Assembly (NCBI GenBank): GCA_002364735.1
Contig: DEZB01000001.1
Location: 1-64,000 of the forward strand
Length of the DNA: 64,000 nucleotides
DNA from: Bacteroidales bacterium UBA3143
GTDB lineage: Bacteria; Bacteroidota; Bacteroidia; Bacteroidales; Dysgonomonadaceae
Direction of reading: 5' to 3'
In this document: positions 26,571 to 35,973 of the stretch, piece by piece
Position numbering within the stretch: position 1 is the stretch's first letter
Layout of the letters: each line of letters starts with the position of its first letter
Notes under the pieces: generated by a model
What the model saw: only the letters and a program-made list of their open reading frames with translations
Databases searched by the model: none
What the model was told of the DNA's origin: nothing
Position numbers and translations under genes: made by a program

Positions 26571-28216
26571 TTAACCCTGAAACGAAAAATTTCAAATTCA
26601 GCAAAATCGTAATTCAATTCTTTTAGCAGACTGTTATTGTTATCATATAATGCAATACGTCCATTACGTCCAATATTTTCTGGATTGGAATTTCTGTTCC
26701 ACCAATGACGTATCATCCCGTCTTCAACCTTATCTTTTATTTTAAGCTCATAGCAACCTGCGGGTAATTGCTCAAAATGATCATGATAAACTTGTTCGTC
26801 TTCCAACATCTCTCGTTCATAAAAAATCTTACCTAAATCATTGGTCAGCGTGTAAGAAGTTTCGTGTGCCCTGTTCCTATCATTTGCTTCTATGGTAAGG
26901 TAAAAGGACGATGGCATTACTGGTGGTAACTTTATCAGCGATGTCATAATGTTGTTATCGGCATTATCATCAGCCATGCTGTTGGGCTCGCTTATTTGAA
27001 CTATAAAACGGGGATTCTTTTCGGCTTCATCCCAAGGAATATTGGGCAGTGTCACCGTTTTCTTCTCCAAAAACTCCAATCTTCCACTCCACAAGTATTT
27101 GTGTTGCCGACCACCCGCTATACCGTAAGTAATCATCATACTGCGCAATGTGTTTTTACCCGTGTTTTGAATAACGATTGTTGGATCGGTGCAAATAGGA
27201 TTTATCCTACTGTATTCATCTCTTGAGCTGGGTGCAATAATATCGGTTATTGCAGCGTCATTTTTAAAATTTGGCGCACCATAAGTAAACAACTGATGAC
27301 TTTGTATAAAATCTCCACCTTTTTCACCATTGTCTTTATACATCTCAATTGCGTAATCGAGTTCAATAGAATCGCCCGGCTCTACAAAATTGGTAAGTTC
27401 AAAATCGTAAGTATCAACCGGAGTTCCAGGACACCAACCAGCGCGATCGAACTGCCAAGTGCCCCCTTGTGGATAAATAGGATTGTCGCCACATTTCTTC
27501 CATAAATTCCAACGGAATAGTACTTTGCCATTGGCTAAATAGGTGTGCGTTTTACTGTCCCACTCGCAACAATTGCGAGGCCCAAAATGCCCGTGTCCCG
27601 ATATTCTGGCTCTGAGCATATAGCCCGAGGCTTTGGGGTTTAGCGCTAAAAGAAATGGTTTCAACACTTTTTCGTCAGCTAAATCTTCGTATATATATTT
27701 TCCCCATTCATACATATTAGTCACCGATATCACATCGCGAACAGGTTTTCCTTTTATAAATCTGAACTTTAGATCAACCAACTCAGCTGTGTTACCAGTT
27801 GATAAATCAACCTCTCCTCTCAAAAGTGGCGCATAATCGGTAACATCATATACAAAAGTAAAACCTTCACCTAAATCGAGACGTTTACCATAAGGTGTAA
27901 CATAGTTTTCTAACTCAAAAATCTCTTTTGTGCTATCATCTTTGGAAACATAAAGATGGGTGTGCGTTGAATAATCCCATTCGCCGCATGGATATTTGTC
28001 AAGGGTAGTTCTCTCATCACATTTGATGGTACGAATCATTTCTATCTTTGAATAACTCTCATCATTGTCGGGCAATTGGAATGTTCCTCTCCTTTTTGTA
28101 ATGTCATCAAAAGTAAATGTTTGCACCACAAGCGTATCACTTTTTTGTGGTTGACCTATTACATTTAGCGAAAAGAAAAACAAGAGAATTGTATATAGTA
28201 TGTTTGTTGTTTTCAT
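26567..28216 (-). CDS. PNGase F-like peptide-N-glycosidase family protein
   Basis: Peptide-N4-(N-acetylglucosaminyl)asparagine amidases release whole N-glycans from glycoproteins. The 549 residues start with a signal peptide (LLFFFSLNVIGQ). The two jelly-roll halves of PNGase F are recognisable: PCGEWDY at 76-82, with Asp81 the likely equivalent of the catalytic Asp, and GHGHFGPRNCCEWD at 207-220, followed by FRWNLWKKCGDNPIYPQGGTW. A further beta-rich region of about 200 residues extends beyond the length of classical PNGase F. It sits between GH29 genes, 46 bp after one of them. Activity on fucosylated N-glycans is an inference from context. Confidence 0.82.
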   Translation of the reverse strand: MKTTNILYTILLFFFSLNVIGQPQKSDTLVVQTFTFDDITKRRGTFQLPDNDESYSKIEMIRTIKCDERTTLDKYPCGEWDYSTHTHLYVSKDDSTKEIFELENYVTPYGKRLDLGEGFTFVYDVTDYAPLLRGEVDLSTGNTAELVDLKFRFIKGKPVRDVISVTNMYEWGKYIYEDLADEKVLKPFLLALNPKASGYMLRARISGHGHFGPRNCCEWDSKTHTYLANGKVLFRWNLWKKCGDNPIYPQGGTWQFDRAGWCPGTPVDTYDFELTNFVEPGDSIELDYAIEMYKDNGEKGGDFIQSHQLFTYGAPNFKNDAAITDIIAPSSRDEYSRINPICTDPTIVIQNTGKNTLRSMMITYGIAGGRQHKYLWSGRLEFLEKKTVTLPNIPWDEAEKNPRFIVQISEPNSMADDNADNNIMTSLIKLPPVMPSSFYLTIEANDRNRAHETSYTLTNDLGKIFYEREMLEDEQVYHDHFEQLPAGCYELKIKDKVEDGMIRHWWNRNSNPENIGRNGRIALYDNNNSLLKELNYDFAEFEIFRFRVK

Positions 28217-28262
28217 TGTTTATATTGACATAAGAGATTATGAATTAAAGAGAATGAGCGAA

Positions 28263-29603
28263 TTAGTTGCTTTCAATAGCTTGGCCTGCTTCGCGATAAA
28301 GGTCAACTGGACCGTCTAACAGAACAGCTATTACCGTTACCTGCTCGTCTAAATCTTTTTCTGGCACATCAATGTATACCAAACCAGGCACAGAACTCCA
28401 ATAAAGTTTACCAATCTCGTTGTGTGACAATTTGGTTCCATTGCCTACCACCAATATCCTATTTATTTTATTTTTCAACCCTTTAATCACCAGCGGACCG
28501 TTGGGTTTGTTATCTACAAAAAGATAAAGCATAGTTTTATCTTTTGACAAAGCTGTGGGGCCATAAAAATGTCCATGAGGTATACCTGCCTCTGTGCCAT
28601 AAATGGCCTCTTGATGTTTGTTGGTCCATCTACCCAGTTCTTTGAGTATATTCACCTGCTCATCTGGGATAGAGCCGTCAGCCTTGGGTCCTACACCCAA
28701 CAATAAGTTACCACCCATACTGATGCAATCTACAAATATGCGGATAATTTGATTAGGGGTTTTATAGTTATGATCGTTGTGCTGAAAACCCCACGAATCA
28801 TTCATGGTCATGCACAATTCCCAATAGTCGCTTTTAGGTTTAGTCACTGGAAGTCCCTGCTCGGGTGTAGCATAGTCGCCATAACCTTGTAATCGCGAAT
28901 TTACGATTACCTCTGGATTCCATTTTGCAAGCGCATTACGCAACTCTTTTGCCTTCCATTTTTCTGCACTTTGCTCCCAATCACCATCAAACCAATACAA
29001 ATCGGGATTAAAACGTTTAGACAGTTCTTCTAATTGACCAAAATTAAATTTCACAAACTTATTCCATCGTTCTGGATCGTCAGAGTAGCGTTTCTTATCT
29101 CTCAGAAAATTAGGATAATCTGGATGTGACCAATCCAATAGTGAGTAATACAATCCTACCTTTAATCCGTTTTTTCTCAATGCCTTTACAAAAGGAGCTA
29201 CAAGATCTTTTTTTGCTGGAGTCTTATCCACAACGTTTAAATCACTCAGTTTGGTATCCCATAATGCCACGCCATCGTGATGTTTTGATGTAAGCACAGA
29301 ATAGCGGGCACCACTTTTCTTAAAAAGGTCTGCCCAATATGCAGGATCATAATTTTTAGCAGTAAACCCATTGAGTTGTTCCATATAATCTGGATGTGAA
29401 ATGTAGCTATTAAAAAAAGACCATGATTCGTCGATTCCATTTACTGCATAAATTCCCCAGTGAACAAAGATACCCAGCTTGGCATCTTTGAACCATTGCA
29501 TCCGCTCAGTTTTATCTTCTGGTGTTTCTATTTTTTGAGCATCTATATTCATTGCAAAAGCAACAAAGATGAGTAGTGATATAACTGTTTTTTTTAATCT
29601 CAT
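28263..29603 (-). CDS. Alpha-L-fucosidase, GH29 (copy 1)
   Basis: A 446-residue secreted GH29 enzyme (signal VISLLIFVAFAMNIDAQ). Motifs in order are DAKLGIFVHWGIYAVNG, LTSKHHDGVALW (His108-His109), VGLYYSLLDWSHPDYP and the nucleophile Asp206 in YWFDGDWEQ. GGNLLLGVGPKADGSIP follows, and then a C-terminal beta-sandwich from about residue 350. The features fit the GH29-A type with broad aryl-fucoside tolerance. It starts 111 bp after fucP, whose gap contains a small TTTCTTTC/GAAAGAAA hairpin at 29635-29655. It precedes the PNGase-like gene by 46 bp. Confidence 0.93.
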   Translation of the reverse strand: MRLKKTVISLLIFVAFAMNIDAQKIETPEDKTERMQWFKDAKLGIFVHWGIYAVNGIDESWSFFNSYISHPDYMEQLNGFTAKNYDPAYWADLFKKSGARYSVLTSKHHDGVALWDTKLSDLNVVDKTPAKKDLVAPFVKALRKNGLKVGLYYSLLDWSHPDYPNFLRDKKRYSDDPERWNKFVKFNFGQLEELSKRFNPDLYWFDGDWEQSAEKWKAKELRNALAKWNPEVIVNSRLQGYGDYATPEQGLPVTKPKSDYWELCMTMNDSWGFQHNDHNYKTPNQIIRIFVDCISMGGNLLLGVGPKADGSIPDEQVNILKELGRWTNKHQEAIYGTEAGIPHGHFYGPTALSKDKTMLYLFVDNKPNGPLVIKGLKNKINRILVVGNGTKLSHNEIGKLYWSSVPGLVYIDVPEKDLDEQVTVIAVLLDGPVDLYREAGQAIESN

Positions 29604-29714
29604 AGAGAGTTGGTTATTTTAAGCGTTACATTTTTTTCTTTCAAAAAGAAAGAAAGTCAAAAAGATGCAAGCCGAAATAGTGAATATTATTTGCACTTAT
29701 TTATGGTTACTATT

Positions 29715-31043
29715 TTACACCAATATTGCTGCTTTACTTCTTTTATAAGCCTGCCCCCCATACCAAGCCACTACCACAAAACTAATAAATGGTAATATAA
29801 ACGAGGCATTAACAGCAGGAAATGAAGAGCCTATAGTTCCCAAATCAATAATGGATGCTTGGAGTGGCGGTAATATTGACCCTCCAAGAATAGCCATAAT
29901 GAGACCAGCTGCCCCAAACTTGGCATCGTCACCCATTCCCTTCAGAGCAATTCCATAAATGGTAGGGAACATAAGTGACATACACACCGATACAGCTACC
30001 AGAGCATATAGCCCGTAAATGTTTTGAAAACCTATAACTCCGATTGTTAGTACAGCAGCCGCAATTGACAATGCTCGTAAAAGCTTACCTGGATTGAAAA
30101 ACTTCAGGAGATAGGTATTAATGAAACGGCTGATACAAAAGATAATCATGGCAAAAATATTATACTTCTGCGAAAGCACCTCAGCAGCTTGCTCCTGCAT
30201 GCCTTGAGCCATAAATATACGTGTACCATATTGAATGATGAATGTCCAACACATAATTTGTGCACCCACATAAAAAAACTGTGCTATAACTCCTTGTCGG
30301 TAGTTATCTATTGAGAAAATTCGTTTAAGCGTTTTGCCAAAATGTATTTCATTAGATTTATCGCTATTTTTTGGCATTTTTTTAATCCAAATAATTAGGA
30401 ACATCACCAACACCACTATACCTATTATTAAATAGGGAGAGATAAGCACCGTAAGGTCAGCTTGCTTTAATGCCTGAAATTCAGCATCGGGCAGCACTGC
30501 TCTTTCTGCGGTTTCCATTGGATTAATACGTGCTTGAATAAAATTCATGGCAACATACATTCCTGCAAGTGATCCAAGTGGGTTGAAAGATTGGGCCAAA
30601 TTGAGCCTTCGTGTAGAAGTCTCTTCGGTTCCCATCGACAAGATGTAGGGATTGGCACTTGTTTCAAGAAATGACAACCCACAAGTGAGAATAAAATAGG
30701 CGAAAAGAAATGGATAAAAACTACCTGTCATCATTGCAGGGAAAAACAAAAAAGCTCCCAATGCATACAATCCCAAGCCCATTAGAATTCCAGATTTGTA
30801 GGAGAACCGTTTGATAAATATAGCTGCGGGGAAAGCCATTGCAAAATACCCTCCATAGAAAGCCACTTGCACAAGTGCTCCTCCCGTATTACTCATCCTA
30901 AATATTTTGGAGAATGCTTTTACCATTGGGTTGGTAATGTCATTCGCAAACCCCCAAAGAGAGAAGCACAATGTGATGAGAATAAATGGCACAATGTAAT
31001 TAACACCATCTTTTCTAAACAAAGACTCTTTTACTTTTTCCAT
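29715..31043 (-). CDS. fucP: L-fucose:H+ symporter
   Basis: Imports L-fucose with a proton across the inner membrane. The 442 residues form a 12-helix major-facilitator permease very close in length to E. coli FucP (438). The first helix ends FWGFANDITNPMVKAF-like (here LWGFANDITN), carrying the Asp of the FucP proton site. The fourth-helix region has SFLETSANPYILSMG with the conserved Glu. The central loop is charged (KKMPKNSDKSNE). It follows fucI after a 164-bp gap containing a hairpin and precedes GH29 copy 1. Confidence 0.93.
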   Translation of the reverse strand: MEKVKESLFRKDGVNYIVPFILITLCFSLWGFANDITNPMVKAFSKIFRMSNTGGALVQVAFYGGYFAMAFPAAIFIKRFSYKSGILMGLGLYALGAFLFFPAMMTGSFYPFLFAYFILTCGLSFLETSANPYILSMGTEETSTRRLNLAQSFNPLGSLAGMYVAMNFIQARINPMETAERAVLPDAEFQALKQADLTVLISPYLIIGIVVLVMFLIIWIKKMPKNSDKSNEIHFGKTLKRIFSIDNYRQGVIAQFFYVGAQIMCWTFIIQYGTRIFMAQGMQEQAAEVLSQKYNIFAMIIFCISRFINTYLLKFFNPGKLLRALSIAAAVLTIGVIGFQNIYGLYALVAVSVCMSLMFPTIYGIALKGMGDDAKFGAAGLIMAILGGSILPPLQASIIDLGTIGSSFPAVNASFILPFISFVVVAWYGGQAYKRSKAAILV

Positions 31044-31121
31044 TTCTTTAATTTGATCGTTTATAAATTGTTATGTTCACAAAGTGTATGATAGCATATA
31101 GCTAACTATTTTTCATAATAT

Positions 31122-31200
31122 AAGAAAAGGTCAAACACAGCGCTTTATATATTCAAGTTTTTATTGATTCTGTCGAAATGCTGTATTTGACCTTTTTCTT
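31122..31200 (-). terminator. Stop-linked hairpin element, copy B (fucI/fucP gap)
   Basis: AAGAAAAGGTCAAACACAGC (31122-31141) is complementary to 31180-31200 with one bulge and one mismatch. On minus it begins 7 bases after the fucI stop and runs into TTTTCTTAT. It could end or attenuate transcription between fucI and fucP, or protect the fucI 3' end. It is related to copy A at 25954-26083. Confidence 0.6.
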
Positions 31201-31207
31201 CTAAAGA

Positions 31208-32977
31208 TTATTTATATATCGCTCCAAAATTATCGCAAGCCCTGTAGTCAGCTCCTTCTTTATCCATACCAAAAGCATTCCATGCTGTAGGTCTAAAGAT
31301 TTTTTGCTCTTCCACGTTGTGCATACACACTGGAATACGCAATATAGATGCAAGGGTAATTAGGTCTTGCCCAATATGCCCATAACTGATTGCTCCATGA
31401 TTGGCGCCCCAGTTATTCATTACAGAGTACACATCTTTGAAAGCAGGTTTGTCTGTCAGTCTTGGCACGAACCAAGTGGTAGGCCAAGCTTTATCGGTAC
31501 GTTCATTCAGAACTGTATGAATTTCAGCATCAATTTCAACTGTCCATCCTTCAGCAATTTGAATTACTGGACCCAATCCATGCACCATATTGATACGTGA
31601 CATAGTTACAGGCATTCCACCCTCTGAAAGAAAATTAGAAGAATAACCTCCACCTCTGAAATAATCAAGATTGGCAGGATACCAAGTAGTTGCTTCCAAG
31701 CACTTTTCCACTTCATCTTCAGTTATTTCCCAATGAGGTTTCATTACTGGTTTACCATCTTTTCGCTGTTTGCCAGTTCCATCTAATGTTGTTGAACCAG
31801 AATTGATCAAATGCAATATGCCATTTTCAGCCAGACCAGTTAATTTCTTTCCAGTAACTCTTTCAACTGCTTCGGGACTCCAATAAGTACGAACATCCGA
31901 AAATATTTGCGCTGTATTGGTTAGCAAGTGTCCAAATAACATAGACACACCATTAAGCGCATCATTTTCAGTGGCAACCGTATAGGCTTCTCTTATTCCA
32001 TTCCAATCGAACGAGCTATTCAGAATTGCTTCTGAAAAATCTCCATTGGGCATAAAATCCGTCCATTGACGCTGTCCTTGAAAACCTGCAACAATGGCAT
32101 TGTGTCCTATTGCTTCTTCTTTAAATCCTAATGATTCAAGCTTTGGATTACCTTCCATTAAGTCACGGAAGATAAGCGTCATTTTCACAACAAACTCCCA
32201 ATCATTATCTTTTGCTTCTCTCGACTTTGCTTTTGCTTCATTGTTGAAATCTGTTCCTTCATTAGATTTACAATGTTTCTCTGTCCATGCTAATGCTTTT
32301 TCAAATTCATCCTTATCGTATATCTCTTCTTTCACACGACGAAGAATTTCGGTCATGTCAACAGCCTCATTGCGCATACCCAGATAGCGTTGGAAGAAAT
32401 TGTTATCAACAATTGAACCAGCTATACCCATAGAAACATTCCCAATTGAAAGATAAGATTTGCCCCTCATAGTTGCCACTGCTTGAGCAGCTCGTGCAAA
32501 ACGAAGAAGTTTTACAGTTACATCCTCTGGAATTGTGTTATCGCTAAGGTCTTGCACATCCTTACCATATATACCAAATGCGGGCAATCCTTTTTGAGCA
32601 TGTCCTGCCAACACTGCTGCTAAGTATACAGCTCCAGGACGCTCTGTGCCATTAAAGCCCCATACAGCCTTTGGATAATGTGGATTCATGTCCATTGTTT
32701 CTGCTCCATAACACCAGCAAGATGTCACAGTAATAGTTGAGCCAACACCTTCGCGCTCAAACTTTTCGGCGCAAGCTGCACTTTCGCCAACCCTACCAAT
32801 GGTAGTATCTGCAATAACACATTCAACGGGACTTCCGTCACCATTTTTCAGATTAGAGCTTATTAGCTCTTGAACGGCTTTTGCCAAATTCATTGTTTTC
32901 TCTTCAAGGCTTTCTCTTACACCGCCTTGACGGCCGTCTATTGTTGGACGAATACCGATTTTAGGATATTTCTTCAT
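31208..32977 (-). CDS. fucI: L-fucose isomerase
   Basis: Converts L-fucose to L-fuculose in the cytoplasm, the first intracellular step. The 589 residues match FucI across its length: [20 protein letters not shown] at the start, [33 protein letters not shown] with the metal-binding Glu, [17 protein letters not shown], and [16 protein letters not shown] near the C-terminus. E. coli FucI is 591 residues. It is the first structural gene after the GntR regulator, 79 bp away. Later pathway genes (fuculokinase, fuculose-phosphate aldolase) are not in the window. Confidence 0.96.
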   Translation of the reverse strand: MKKYPKIGIRPTIDGRQGGVRESLEEKTMNLAKAVQELISSNLKNGDGSPVECVIADTTIGRVGESAACAEKFEREGVGSTITVTSCWCYGAETMDMNPHYPKAVWGFNGTERPGAVYLAAVLAGHAQKGLPAFGIYGKDVQDLSDNTIPEDVTVKLLRFARAAQAVATMRGKSYLSIGNVSMGIAGSIVDNNFFQRYLGMRNEAVDMTEILRRVKEEIYDKDEFEKALAWTEKHCKSNEGTDFNNEAKAKSREAKDNDWEFVVKMTLIFRDLMEGNPKLESLGFKEEAIGHNAIVAGFQGQRQWTDFMPNGDFSEAILNSSFDWNGIREAYTVATENDALNGVSMLFGHLLTNTAQIFSDVRTYWSPEAVERVTGKKLTGLAENGILHLINSGSTTLDGTGKQRKDGKPVMKPHWEITEDEVEKCLEATTWYPANLDYFRGGGYSSNFLSEGGMPVTMSRINMVHGLGPVIQIAEGWTVEIDAEIHTVLNERTDKAWPTTWFVPRLTDKPAFKDVYSVMNNWGANHGAISYGHIGQDLITLASILRIPVCMHNVEEQKIFRPTAWNAFGMDKEGADYRACDNFGAIYK

Positions 32978-33056
32978 AGTTCTATTTTTTTATTATATAA
33001 TGTTCTGTTTTAAATTCTAATGAGTGAGTCAATATTTATACAAGTTTTAGATCACA

Positions 33057-34040
33057 TTAAAAGGATCCTCGTGATGTAATCACGGTAGGGAGATAAGTCT
33101 GGACAGCTTGATCCAGACAAATAAACTCGGAGGCAATTCGCCCCATTTCGCTCCAATCAATACCGATACTTGAAATGCCATCTTCAACTATTTCATAAAA
33201 TGGGTTTTCGTTGTATGCCAACAAACCAAAGTCATGTCCCATTTTCAACTTTTGATTCCGACTTTGTTTTATGATGTTCACCACATCAGACTGTTTAACA
33301 ACGAGATAAAAACAGTCCTTCATTATCATGGTCTTATCAGTTATCTCATCTAAAATCTCAAATTCAAAATTATGATCAAGACAAAACTTACTAAAAGCCA
33401 ATTTACTTCTTTGTGGATGCTTATGTCCTCTATTTAATACATAAATCATTTTTTTATATTTCAGGAGATCCTTCTTTATTGCTGACAAACTATCGTATAA
33501 AAAATCCTCAAAATCTTGGCACACATATGAATATTCAGCTTTATCAAAACCTCCAAAATCTAACAACAGAAGCTTCTTTTTATCAATCTTAAGCAGACTA
33601 TCAGAAAACTTCTCGTTATCGTAATTCATCACCAAATACTTATTGTACTTCCCAATAGATTCACCAATGATTTTATTGAAAAGATGCTCGTTGTACTGAT
33701 GAAACCAAAGATCCACATTATAAGATGGGGGGAGTTTAGAGATTAATGTATTGTAGAGCAACTCTTTAAAAGTAGAATACTCGTCCAACACCAATAATAT
33801 ATTTTTGGTGTGCGAAGCTACAATGTAGCTTTTACCATGTATTGAATCAATAGCACCACGACTCTTTAAGTCCAAAAAGGATTTAAAAACCGTGTCTCTC
33901 GAAACACCAAACTTTTTAGTTAATTGATTAATAGAAGGAAGACTATCTCCCGATTTTAGGTTGTTTAGCGCAATAATCTCTTGAATATAATCTGATAATT
34001 GCTGAACCTTTGTTCCCTTTCCTGTTAACTCTGACTCCAT
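33057..34040 (-). CDS. GntR-family regulator, probable fucose-locus regulator
   Basis: A DNA-binding regulator. The N-terminal winged helix is the GntR type: LSDYIQEIIALNNLKSGDSL, PSINQLTKKFGVSRDTVFK and LDLKSRGAIDSIHGKSYIV (residues about 10-78). The rest is a sugar-binding, LacI/periplasmic-binding-like domain (NILLVLDEYSTFKELLYNTL onward). That layout is known for FucR, a fucose-responsive repressor in Bacteroides. The frame is open to 34103, but the ATG at 34040 is preferred because a good promoter (34074-34105) lies inside the longer version. This gives 327 residues. It is adjacent to fucI on the same strand. Confidence 0.87.
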   Translation of the reverse strand: MESELTGKGTKVQQLSDYIQEIIALNNLKSGDSLPSINQLTKKFGVSRDTVFKSFLDLKSRGAIDSIHGKSYIVASHTKNILLVLDEYSTFKELLYNTLISKLPPSYNVDLWFHQYNEHLFNKIIGESIGKYNKYLVMNYDNEKFSDSLLKIDKKKLLLLDFGGFDKAEYSYVCQDFEDFLYDSLSAIKKDLLKYKKMIYVLNRGHKHPQRSKLAFSKFCLDHNFEFEILDEITDKTMIMKDCFYLVVKQSDVVNIIKQSRNQKLKMGHDFGLLAYNENPFYEIVEDGISSIGIDWSEMGRIASEFICLDQAVQTYLPTVITSRGSF

Positions 34041-34073
34041 AATGATTTTAAACTGTTCTGTACTGTTACGAAG

Positions 34074-34105
34074 CAAATGTAATAAGTAAGTACAAGACGG
34101 CACAA
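34074..34105 (-). promoter_or_regulatory. Promoter of the GntR regulator gene
   Basis: On minus: TTG at 34105-34103, 21 bases, then TACATTTG at 34081-34074. Both boxes fit the Bacteroidetes consensus, and the predicted start of transcription is some 27 bases before the ATG at 34040. Confidence 0.55.
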
Positions 34106-34115
34106 TAATCTTTTA

Positions 34116-34127
34116 TGTTGTACAACA
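34116..34127. promoter_or_regulatory. Candidate GntR operator palindrome
   Basis: TGTTGTACAACA is a perfect 12-bp palindrome about 10 bases upstream of the -33 box of the regulator gene. GntR regulators often bind such TTGTAC-type dyads near their own promoter. A weaker TTGTATAA-like site lies upstream of fucI near 33038. Binding is inferred only. Confidence 0.45.
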
Positions 34128-34208
34128 CATAATGGATAAAATAAATTTTTGAATTTGAATTGAGTGGTTTAATGGGAAAGAATTGCAGACATACTGGAAA
34201 CAGGGTAG

Positions 34209-34678
34209 TTTTTTCACCCAAAGAACTCTCGCAAAGGCGCAAATATTTTACAGCCCTCGTTTCGAACGGCCTGTACCGATGTTCTTTGAAAAAACATAAA
34301 GTTAAAGAACCCTCTCATTTCAAAAACAAGGTAATAAGGTTAGAGGTAGGATTATTGCAATGTTACTAAGGTTTGGAGGACTTACTATCAATTGTTTTTT
34401 CTTTTGACGTATTGCCACTTAATAATGTTCGGCTTCTATTCAAATCTTTACACATAAGCTTCAATCACTTCGAAACCTTAGTAACTGTGGTTGCTCTCTC
34501 AACCCAAGCTTATTACCTTATTCAAAAGATAGAATATAAAGCTCAACTTGATTTGAAAGGAAATTACAGGTCCGCATCTACGAAGATCAGTGCAGTCAAT
34601 TATTCACATCATGGTAATCATGCAATCCTTCTATCATGGTTCAGAAACTTTGCGTCTTTGCGCCTTTGCGTGAAAAAA
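34209..34678. repeat. Nested inverted-repeat region, about 470 bp
   Basis: Outer arms: TTTTTTCAC at 34209 and GCAAAGGCGCAAA at 34231-34243, against TTTGCGCCTTTGC at 34657-34669 and GTGAAAAAA at 34670. Inner arms: AAGGTAATAAG (34328) plus GTTACTAAGGTTT (34362-34374), mirrored by AAACCTTAGTAAC (34473-34485) plus CTTATTACCTT (34509-34519). Each inner arm spans exactly 47 bp. A short stem GTTCTTT/AAAGAAC lies at 34281-34310. No protein with family features is encoded. It may be a small non-autonomous mobile or palindromic element. Confidence 0.65.
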
Positions 34679-34679
34679 A

Positions 34680-35019
34680 TTGTGAGACAATCAAGAATCA
34701 TCGTCCTCAAGTGGTAGTACATAAAACTTTCCTTTGTTGCCAATGACAGTATTGTTTTGGCAAAGGAAGCTCTATTTTCAACAGAGACGTGATAAATCGC
34801 CGTTTTTATGGCTACATTCTTCAACACTCCACACTGTTATTGCTTTTCATTGTCAATTTTCAATTAAAACAACTTTCCACTTTCAATTAAACCACTTTCT
34901 TTTTGTAAGAATAACAGATAAAAATTATAACTTTGCACATCAAAAGTGGCCAAATCGTTGAAAATTGTTTTTAATCGCTCCGACGAATGGCTTGAACTTA
35001 TACTAAACAACTATCTTTT
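34680..35019. other. dapA upstream region
   Basis: No gene is seen in this stretch. It contains two TTTCAATTAAA direct repeats near 34860-34890 and the dapA promoter at 34903-34935. Short frames here lack any codon or family signal. Confidence 0.5.
34903..34935 (+). promoter_or_regulatory. Promoter of dapA
   Basis: TTG (34903-34905, within TTTTTG), 22 bases, TAACTTTG (34928-34935): a good Bacteroidetes -33/-7 pair, giving a leader of about 80 bases before the dapA ATG. Confidence 0.55.
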
Positions 35020-35916
35020 ATGAAAGATTTTTCCTTAAGAGGAATGGGGGTAGCGCTGATTACTCCATTTAAAGAAGACAAATCAGTAGACTTTGATGCG
35101 CTTACACGCCTTTTAGACTTTCATCTTGAAGCGGGTACCGACTATTTGGTAGTATTGGGCACTACAGCCGAGACACCTACATTGACTTGTGAGGATCGTG
35201 ATGCAATAGTCCGTTTCGTTGTGTCACACATCCAAGACAAATTGCCCATTATTGTTGGGATGGGCAGCAATAACACTAAAGCACTTATCGAAGAGATAAC
35301 CTCTTTCAACTTTGAAGGAGTACATAGCATACTTTCCGTTACACCATACTATAGTAAACCCACACAAGAAGGATTGTTTCAACACTACAAGACGCTTTCT
35401 GAGGCATCTCCATTGCCCATCGTCCTATACAATGTTCCTGGCAGGACGGGTGTCAATATGTGTGCAGAAACCACTGTGCGAATTGCAAAAGCTTGCCCAA
35501 ACGTTATTGGCATTAAAGAAGCCCACACCGATATTCAACAAGTGAAAGACATTGTGGAGCAGACTCCCAAGGGTTTTGCTGTCGTTTCGGGCGACGACCC
35601 AATGACTGTGGAATTAATCAAGCAGGGTGGAGTAGGCGTTATATCCGTTTTAGGCAATGCTTTCCCAAAGGAGTTTAGCGCTATTGTAAACAATGCTTTG
35701 AAAGGCGATTTTGATAAATCGGAGCAAGCATTCGAAGATTTAAATGAATGTTGTCATTTGCTATTTGTAGACGGTAATCCCGCTGGTGTGAAGTGTGCTT
35801 TGCAAATGATGGGTTATGTTCAAAACGAATTGCGATTGCCCCTGGTTTCCGTTAGTGGAAAAACAGAAATGGCATTGAGACAGGAGTTAAATAGATTTAT
35901 AGGTATAAAAAAATAG
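35020..35916 (+). CDS. dapA: 4-hydroxy-tetrahydrodipicolinate synthase
   Basis: Condenses pyruvate with aspartate semialdehyde, the first step of the lysine/diaminopimelate branch needed for peptidoglycan. The 298 residues match the DapA aldolase barrel: Thr48-Thr49 in LGTTAETPTL, Tyr137 in VLYNVPGRTG and the Schiff-base Lys166 in VIGIKEAHTD. GDDPMT and LGNAFPKE follow. Length is normal. It is a single-gene unit with its own promoter and a terminator overlapping the stop codon. Confidence 0.96.
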   Translation: MKDFSLRGMGVALITPFKEDKSVDFDALTRLLDFHLEAGTDYLVVLGTTAETPTLTCEDRDAIVRFVVSHIQDKLPIIVGMGSNNTKALIEEITSFNFEGVHSILSVTPYYSKPTQEGLFQHYKTLSEASPLPIVLYNVPGRTGVNMCAETTVRIAKACPNVIGIKEAHTDIQQVKDIVEQTPKGFAVVSGDDPMTVELIKQGGVGVISVLGNAFPKEFSAIVNNALKGDFDKSEQAFEDLNECCHLLFVDGNPAGVKCALQMMGYVQNELRLPLVSVSGKTEMALRQELNRFIGIKK

Positions 35917-35948
35917 AAACACCAAATTCTGGGTTTCTACTTTTTTTA
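35914..35948 (+). terminator. Rho-independent terminator of dapA
   Basis: TAGAAAC (35914-35920, containing the dapA stop codon) pairs with GTTTCTA (35933-35939), followed by a run of seven T. The stop codon is built into the stem. Confidence 0.7.
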
Positions 35949-35973
35949 TTTTGCTTGCTTTAAGCAAAACTAT

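Noticed and set aside
34041..34103. Upstream start of the GntR regulator
   Set aside because: The region contains the -7/-33 promoter boxes, and the extra residues are not part of the winged-helix domain.
34160..34961. Several short plus-strand ORFs upstream of dapA
   Set aside because: They cover the inverted repeats, show no family features and have irregular composition.
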